From assembly GCF_000003855.2 (NCBI RefSeq), contig NW_003101677.1, forward strand, positions 996,392 to 1,060,391: a DNA stretch of 64,000 bases, in the 5' to 3' direction. Shown here one piece after another: positions 58,081 to 64,000 of the stretch. How positions within the stretch are numbered: the stretch's first letter is position 1; each line of letters starts with the position of its first letter. The notes beneath the pieces are model-generated. The model did not search any database, had not been told where the DNA came from, and saw only the letters and a list, made by a program, of their open reading frames with translations. The position numbers were made by a program, and so were the translations under genes. The DNA is from Blastomyces gilchristii SLH14081 (taxonomy: Eukaryota; Ascomycota; Eurotiomycetes; Onygenales; Ajellomycetaceae).

Positions 58081-58506
58081 TTGCCCTGGCTACGCAGTAT
58101 ATACTACAACTGGGGTGGGTGGGGTGGCGAGCCCCCGTCGTCGGTCATTCTGGGTTACGAAGTTTCCTCAGGCTAATAATATAGTTCTCTTCTGTCTTTC
58201 TGTTGCCTGGGCTATCTTTCTTCTTTCTTCTTTCTTCTTTCTTCTTTTTTCTTCTTCTTCTTTGATGACACCGTCCGTAATCCGGATTCATCTCACCTGC
58301 TTTTTGTCTGGTCTGTTGCCTTTTCCAGAGTCTCATCAACAAGAACAATAATAGCCCCCTGGACGGTATTTGCCTGCGCCGATTTGTCACGGCAGCTGCA
58401 AGAGAAAACGAGTCGGCCCCCAGTTGCACCCGTAAAATCGGGGCAGAGAGTCTCCGAACACGAATGGACTTGACTAATCTTGCATGTTATTTTTTTTTAT
58501 TTTTTT

Positions 58507-58527
58507 TATATATATATATATATATTT
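58507..58527. repeat. (TA)n microsatellite
   Basis: TATATATATATATATATA follows a T-rich segment. It is non-coding. Confidence 0.9.
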
Positions 58528-60497
58528 TCCAAGTATGTATTGGAGGCGTTTATTTCCGTGCTCCATCTCTTCTAACTCATTCTCTTCATTCACCTTCTTC
58601 TTCCTTCCAGAGCAAAAAGGGAAAAGGAAAAACCACTCCGTCATCCGTAGTTCAACATCCCCATCGTCATAGATCGGAGTTTTTCTTTCAGCCTAGCCTT
58701 GTGGAGAATTGAAGATATTGAAGATCCCTCCCAGCCACACCACACACGCAGTCCACTCCCTTTCGTCTTGAAACTTCCCAGCCCCATCATATCCTTGCTC
58801 AGCAGCCTAGGCCGTGAATAGAACAGGTTTATCTCCAAGTCAGTCAGTCCAGCGCTAACGCCCGATGACATAAGAGATTGTAAATATTATTTGGAACCGG
58901 TCGGAGAATCATTATAGCGACCCCGTCAAGGGCCGATCAGGCAAATCGCTCAATAGGCTATGTCGTGCATGATTTGTTGTGCCGGGGTTGTTGTGACAAA
59001 TACTATGTAATAATGGCAAGTAAGTTGAAGATGAGGAGATACTCTGTTCTCCTTACATTACATACATAGGATAATTCACGAACGAACGAATGAATGAACA
59101 ACATCATGCCACAGACATTGATATGGTAAATAGAGCGCGACGCTCTTGCCGTCATCCGGCTGCTGAAGATGTTCCAATAATCTAACATTGACTCTTGGCA
59201 TCTCCATTTCGGGATTAGCGTACTTCTGTGCGCGATCATGTGATGCCAGGAACTATTTTAGCGCGCTGTCACTCGTTTATTCTTATTGTCTGATGAGAAA
59301 ACAAGGGAAAAATTAGAAACAAAAAAAAAAAAAAAACAGGATCTGACTCATCGCAGGGTTTATCTTTTATCCATGCCGAGGATTTTATTAGAGGGGTTGG
59401 ATTACGACAACAGGGGAGGCAAACAGGCAAGCGGAGCAGCTAGCTAAAGGCGGGGGAGAGAGGGAGAGAAGTGATTCAGAATGAATGGCGTGAGTGGAAA
59501 CAGGGATGGGTTGTTGTTGTGTTGGGATGGCGACATCAGAAGTTGCCTGACTGCTCTTGCTCTTGCTCTGCTGTTGCTTTCTGTTGCTGCTTGCTGAAGA
59601 GATTTTTGATCATTCATAGGTGTTATTATGACATTTTGTTTATGTAACTATTCATTTATTTTCTTTGGTTTTTTATAAAATACTGTAGGATTAAGGGAGA
59701 ATGGGAAGAAAGGATGCTGCAGGCTGTGGGTGAAATGGCGGGCTTTGTGGTGCCTTAGGGGAGGGGGGGGACAAGGGGGACCAATATATTAATTGCAAAA
59801 TAGTATGAAGTACGGAGTAGAGGTGATAGCTTTGACTGGCCGTTCCTAGGTTTCCATTTGTTGTATCCCCTCAAGAGTACCTAGATTATGTGGAAATGAT
59901 GACAGGAACGTCGGCAGACCTTACTTGCTTTTTCCCTTAGTATTTGGTATAGATCTGTTAAACAGGTAGAAAACATGAATTGTAGTAATTAATATACATG
60001 TACACATCAAAACCCAACGGACATGCGTGTTTGTACCCCTCTTTCAAATCATAAGAATAAGTAAGGTTGATGGTTGAGGGCAAAAATTGAAACCATCATC
60101 ATACATATAAATATATTGACAATTTGAACTCTGAGCAGTTTTGTGAATATTCAACATTTAACAAAAACATGTGTGTCTGGCAATTTTGGTTGGATGGAAA
60201 GACGAAAATGCAGAAAGAGAAACATATATATACATGCAAAAGAATAGTGTAAATATTCCCCCAAGGTGACAATTTGAGGTAGGGGAGTGAAGATCACACA
60301 GAATTGAAGTACATGATGGATGCTATTTACCGAACACCGTAGCAAGATAACGCAAACAAAATCATTCTGACCATGTAACATCCATGCCCCTCTGACTGTT
60401 AGCATTCTGAATTGAGGAGAGCAGGACGCAAGGAGTAATAAAAAGAAAATATCCGGGAGCTTGGAAGCTGCGTACGACACACCCCATGCGTCGCAAT

Positions 60498-61478
60498 TCA
60501 GTTCCCAAATGACCCCGCTAACATTCGCCCGGATGACAAGTAGTCTCCGAATTTCGAAGGCAACTTATCGTCAAAGTGCTTCATGTAAAGCGACTCCTCG
60601 GGGCTGATGATGCGGCAACCGCCCATTAAGGAAGGGTCGTGATAAGACCCAGCGTTGTTATCGCGCCGCTGGTCGATAGGGCTTTCGCATTCCCCCAGAT
60701 TGCACCACAAGGTAACACGCATATCGCGCACTTTTGTTCGCGGGTCTGTAATCATGGTTGCGCGCACTTCAGCGTCGCTGTTGGGATATTGGATGAAGAC
60801 GTTCGAGTCCGCTCCATGCTGGTCGAAGCAGAATTTGGAGAATTTCATATACAGTTCTGGGATCATGTTGTCCAGCACCCCGATTTGCAGGTAGGCTTTG
60901 AAAGAAGGGTTGATGGCCCGCTTTGCAACATCCAGTTTTAGGATGAGTTCGCCGTCCACGATCCTGGCGTTGGATCGGAAGTAGACGGTGGTGTTCAACT
61001 TAACGCATGCAAGCCAGCCTTGGAAGTTCAGGTCGCTAACGGGGCATCCGTGCTCTTGACCGAATCGGTAAGCTTGCATGATCAGTTGAGCTTTCCTGGA
61101 TGGCATGCGGAAGCCCACAACTGGGGCTACTCCGACTATGTCACTTTTGTCAAATGGATTTTCGTCCAGCGAGGATGATGGGGTGTTGGGTCCAGGGGTG
61201 CCTCCAACTCCGGGAACCAAAGGCCTTGGAGAAGAGAAGGAAGATCGGCCGCTGGATGAATGAGAGCTACCAGCAGCGCTTCCAACTCTGAGAGTCATGG
61301 GCCTTGGAGGTGGGCTTGGGCGAGAGACGGCAGGCCTAGGCATGGCCGCTGGCTCCGGAGAAGGCTCCGGAGCAACGGGTTTGGTGTTTCCAGAACGCCG
61401 GATACGTGCTTTGGCGGAGCGGCAGATGGAATGGAAACGGCCATAGGCCTTTTTTGAGATCTCTAAAATTCGGGCCAT
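60498..61478 (-). CDS. Unrecognised fungal protein, 326 aa
   Basis: This intronless frame has clear coding character. The N-terminus MARILEISKKAYGRFHSICR is basic and amphipathic (residues 1-30). A disordered Pro/Ser linker (residues 32-105) follows. The rest is a globular part with SRKAQLIMQAYRFGQEHGCP, FQGWLACVKLNTTVYFRSNA, LQIGVLDNMIPELYMKFSKF, VRDMRVTLWCNLGECESPID and a C-terminal KHFDDKLPSKFGDYLSSGRM. I do not recognise the family and see no transmembrane segment or catalytic motif. A membrane-binding N-terminal helix is a guess from the basic/hydrophobic pattern. The gene is isolated, with 7 kb of non-coding DNA on its 3' side. Confidence 0.75.
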   Translation of the reverse strand: MARILEISKKAYGRFHSICRSAKARIRRSGNTKPVAPEPSPEPAAMPRPAVSRPSPPPRPMTLRVGSAAGSSHSSSGRSSFSSPRPLVPGVGGTPGPNTPSSSLDENPFDKSDIVGVAPVVGFRMPSRKAQLIMQAYRFGQEHGCPVSDLNFQGWLACVKLNTTVYFRSNARIVDGELILKLDVAKRAINPSFKAYLQIGVLDNMIPELYMKFSKFCFDQHGADSNVFIQYPNSDAEVRATMITDPRTKVRDMRVTLWCNLGECESPIDQRRDNNAGSYHDPSLMGGCRIISPEESLYMKHFDDKLPSKFGDYLSSGRMLAGSFGN

Positions 61479-64000
61479 TTTCGCAACGGAGGTTGGAAAT
61501 ATGGTGGCCTTGCGATATTGAAGATCTCTGTAATGTAATACGCTTGAGAGCGGAGCTATATTCGATTTTTGATGCGTGCTTTTGGTGCAGCAGTGGTCTT
61601 AAAAGTTCAAGAGAGTCAATCAGGGTGGTGGGCTTGCTTGAGTTGCTCTGTAGACTTGGGAAACAAGTATAGACTTGTAATAATATAGATAGATCTTGAG
61701 AGCGTAAGTGTTAACTGGGTAGCGGATGTTTGAAGGGTTGTAGAAGAGAAAGAGAGAGAAAAGGCACTGAGAAGTACGAGACTTCCCGTGCGAAATAGAA
61801 ACTGTTGGGAGGCATTCTGAACTGCGAAATTGACGTCAATTTTGAATATGCTTCCAATGATGCTTTGGATTGGCATCTAAGGTTTGGCATCTAAGGTTTG
61901 GCAACGACGTTGAGAACCCAAAGTTTATCAGAGCCGTTTACTACTGGCTCTTGAACTCTGTCTCTGTGCCGCCACTGTTAGCTAGGTAACTAAATGGGAG
62001 GTCCTTGGTGTTATATTTGAGCTTAGATTGATGGGTTGATGTGCTGAAAAGGAAAGTCGAGGTTGAAGTGGGAATGGATTGGCTCAAATGTGGGATAGGC
62101 GCGTTCCGCGCGTCTGGCGGCAAACTCTATTTTTTAGATGTTCGGCTCCGCGCCTTCAACAACAGGAAGAGAGCTATAACGGTTAATACAATTGATCTAT
62201 AAGCTAATCATCCGCTATAAATGATGATGAGAAACTGATTTATTGTACATCACATTTGAATGCTGTTGCGATGTTCACAGTGTTACTAGATGGAGCGTTG
62301 AACCCAATCTTTACCATGGACAAGTCAAAAAGTGTAAGGAGATTTGTATGCATATCAAATAAAGTTTGTTTGACAGCCCAAACGGTGCTGCCAGTTCGCA
62401 AAAATACAATTTTGACGCCATTCTTGATGACAGTTTAGTTAGTCGCAGCTAGCGCATCTCCCTAGGTTAGATTGCCTGGCTACATGGGCTAGTTTTGGCT
62501 TCTCAAAACTTAGCGATTCAAACTTTAGGAAGAGTCGTAACCATGGTGATACTCTTTTTGGACGTAAACTGTCGGGGGCAGCGGAAGGCAAAAATATTTA
62601 CTCCGAAGCGTAGGGCAATCTACGACGGATGGAATCGCGATGCGAAATGTACTGTACGCAAAACAGGCCATAGCAACTCGCAGGCGAACCCATGCAACAA
62701 CAGCTTTATGGAGAAAACTATCGTCATATATACCTTCTTCTCTCTCTTGCAGTTGATTGGCCATGACTGGCGATTGAATGTCAATGCGTTGCTTGGAATG
62801 AATACTACGGACCGGGCACTGCCTATTTTACACATGCTACAGCTGAGTTGCTCCATCTGAGGCTGGCCAATCCTGACTGACATACAACAAAGGGCTCACG
62901 ATATCCCGATATGGACGGAGTACAGAGGCCGGTGTCAAACGTTTTTCTCACACTGAGAATTTACACAGAAATATCTAGCCTAGCTCATCGAGATTTGAGC
63001 GAGCGTTGAGTGAGTTCGTGAGCTAGCCACATTGATATCTTTAAAGCCCCCTGAAAGTCAATATCCCTTAATTAAGAGATGCAACAGATACTTAGTACCA
63101 GTATCAGCGTTTCAGTTTAAATACTTAGAATGAAACAGAAATTTTGACACTGGCCTCTGTCCAGTATATATAACCATGTCCGCTACTTCCACAGCTAAAG
63201 GTGATCTACCTCCAACAAGATCCCATTTGACCATGCATTCGAGTGTGAGAGGAGCTTTCGCTTCACCTACAGGGATAGCTGAAAAAAACAGTGGATGCAA
63301 CTGTTGGTCTCTCTTCGCTATGATCTGCGTGAAAATCAACCTTCCATTTCCCTGCGCATGCCCTTGTTGTGGGGGCAGAGCAGGCTACTAAGGTTTGGAG
63401 ATTGTGGGTTTCGCAACTCCTGTGCCGCATTTGTGTCAAATCATTAAACAAGATGGCGGAGATCGCCATGAGGCTTGGTTGCAAGGAATGAGCCTAGTCA
63501 CTGCAGTCGAGATGCCCGGATTCCACGGTCACCAGCATTCTCGCATGTTGGGGGCCTTTGAATTTGGATGATAATTTCCTGTTCGTCTGTCCTGTGTCCC
63601 TTCTGCCTGAGGTTCGTTATTTCTAATATTCATCAGATTGGATTTATCGTTCCCTGCCAAATTTAGACGTGATTTTTGCGGTGGGCTTTTGAAGCACACA
63701 CCCCCATTCAGAGACTGGGAAGCGAGATCGAACGATACTCATTGCAACGGGCTGGTAATATTTAAGCCATAAATGCTTGCATCACATATTAAAAAGATCT
63801 TGAATGCTCCCTCATCACCTGTGCCCCCCTCCAGTATCTTACATTTTATTTTCACCCTCCACCAATTCTTCGATCAATATCGAACCTGGCCGTCAATAAG
63901 CTCCTTTTCCTTGACACTTATCCCCGTTCCCGCATTCAACCTAACCAAGGTAGCAGCAGCCAGCTCTTCCTTTTGTCCATGGCCGAATAATCGATATTGC
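61479..64000. other. Window end: no supported gene
   Basis: Small frames at 62.2-62.9 kb and 63.1-63.5 kb (60-121 codons) lack domain features. A partial copy (GACGGAGTA, about 62915-62923) of the recurrent motif occurs. The last 200 bp, with a CT-rich leader-like stretch, may be the promoter of a gene beyond the edge. Confidence 0.5.

Larger units (their letters stand above)
53455..60497. other. 7-kb non-coding, microsatellite-rich region
   Basis: This is the upstream region of the cyclin gene and the 3' flank of the 60.5-kb gene. Frames inside follow simple repeats. I looked for coding segments, tRNA boxes and terminal repeats and support none. It may contain a long leader or ncRNA genes that cannot be judged from sequence alone. 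The region holds five TACTCCGTA/TACGGAGTA words. Confidence 0.55.

Noticed and set aside
62495..62860. 121-codon frame
   Set aside because: The amino-acid use is unremarkable but no motif, intron or neighbour supports it.
63176..63391. 71-codon Cys-containing frame near the window end
   Set aside because: There is no signal peptide, no family pattern and no splice partners, and a comparably long frame lies on the opposite strand.
1..64000. CRISPR arrays, operons, prophage or bacterial insertion sequences
   Set aside because: The DNA is eukaryotic with spliced genes, and no regularly spaced repeats of CRISPR type were seen.

Overview
The window is nuclear DNA of a filamentous ascomycete. Genes are dense and carry many short (about 50-150 nt) GT-AG introns. 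The proteins have Eurotiomycete-type counterparts: a DUF3425-type bZIP factor, an aflatoxin-aldehyde-reductase-like AKR, an SSU1-type sulfite pump and a STAND-type N-terminal domain. Introns and intergenic DNA are rich in homopolymers and microsatellites, and a 9-bp motif TACTCCGTA/TACGGAGTA recurs between genes. I suspect Onygenales or a close relative, but the sequence alone does not prove it.

Layout. 1-16.1 kb is a gene-dense block: the 3' part of coatomer epsilon (+), an HSL-type alpha/beta hydrolase (-), mannose-6-phosphate isomerase (-), SGF29 of SAGA (+), GTP cyclohydrolase II (+), a SAM methyltransferase with a His-rich loop (-) and a bZIP regulator (+). 16.1-22.5 kb has no gene I can support but is full of repeats. 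These include three copies of a structured element whose stems differ by compensatory substitutions, a 9-bp minisatellite, GA-rich tracts, and a tandemly duplicated exon/intron-like unit with a covarying hairpin. 22.5-28.1 kb carries ARP2 (+) and an SLC35F/Thi74-type DMT transporter (-) in convergent arrangement.

A 483-bp fold-back element (28746-29228) separates that pair from a + strand series: an unrecognised lysine-rich protein, an AKR7-type reductase, an SSU1-like pump, a DCG1-like Asp/Glu racemase-family protein, gamma-tubulin and a 76-residue LEA-like protein. Then come a Roadblock/LC7-domain protein (-), IPI1 of the Rix1 complex (+), a tRNA-like SINE candidate, a small fungal protein (+), and a large STAND-type N-terminal-domain gene with an apparent reading-frame break (+). 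A secreted CREG-like flavin-fold protein (-) and a Pho85-type cyclin (-) follow. From 53.5 to 60.5 kb is a long, low-complexity non-coding stretch, followed by an unrecognised 326-residue protein (-) and about 2.5 kb in which I see no gene.

The genes are mostly unrelated housekeeping functions: secretion, cell-wall sugar precursor, riboflavin, chromatin, actin and microtubule nucleation, ribosome assembly and cyclin. There is no biosynthetic cluster. All exon coordinates are my manual splice predictions, checked for phase consistency. Family names come from recognising motifs, not from searches. The most notable undescribed signal is the set of covarying structured repeats at 18.77-19.10 kb.
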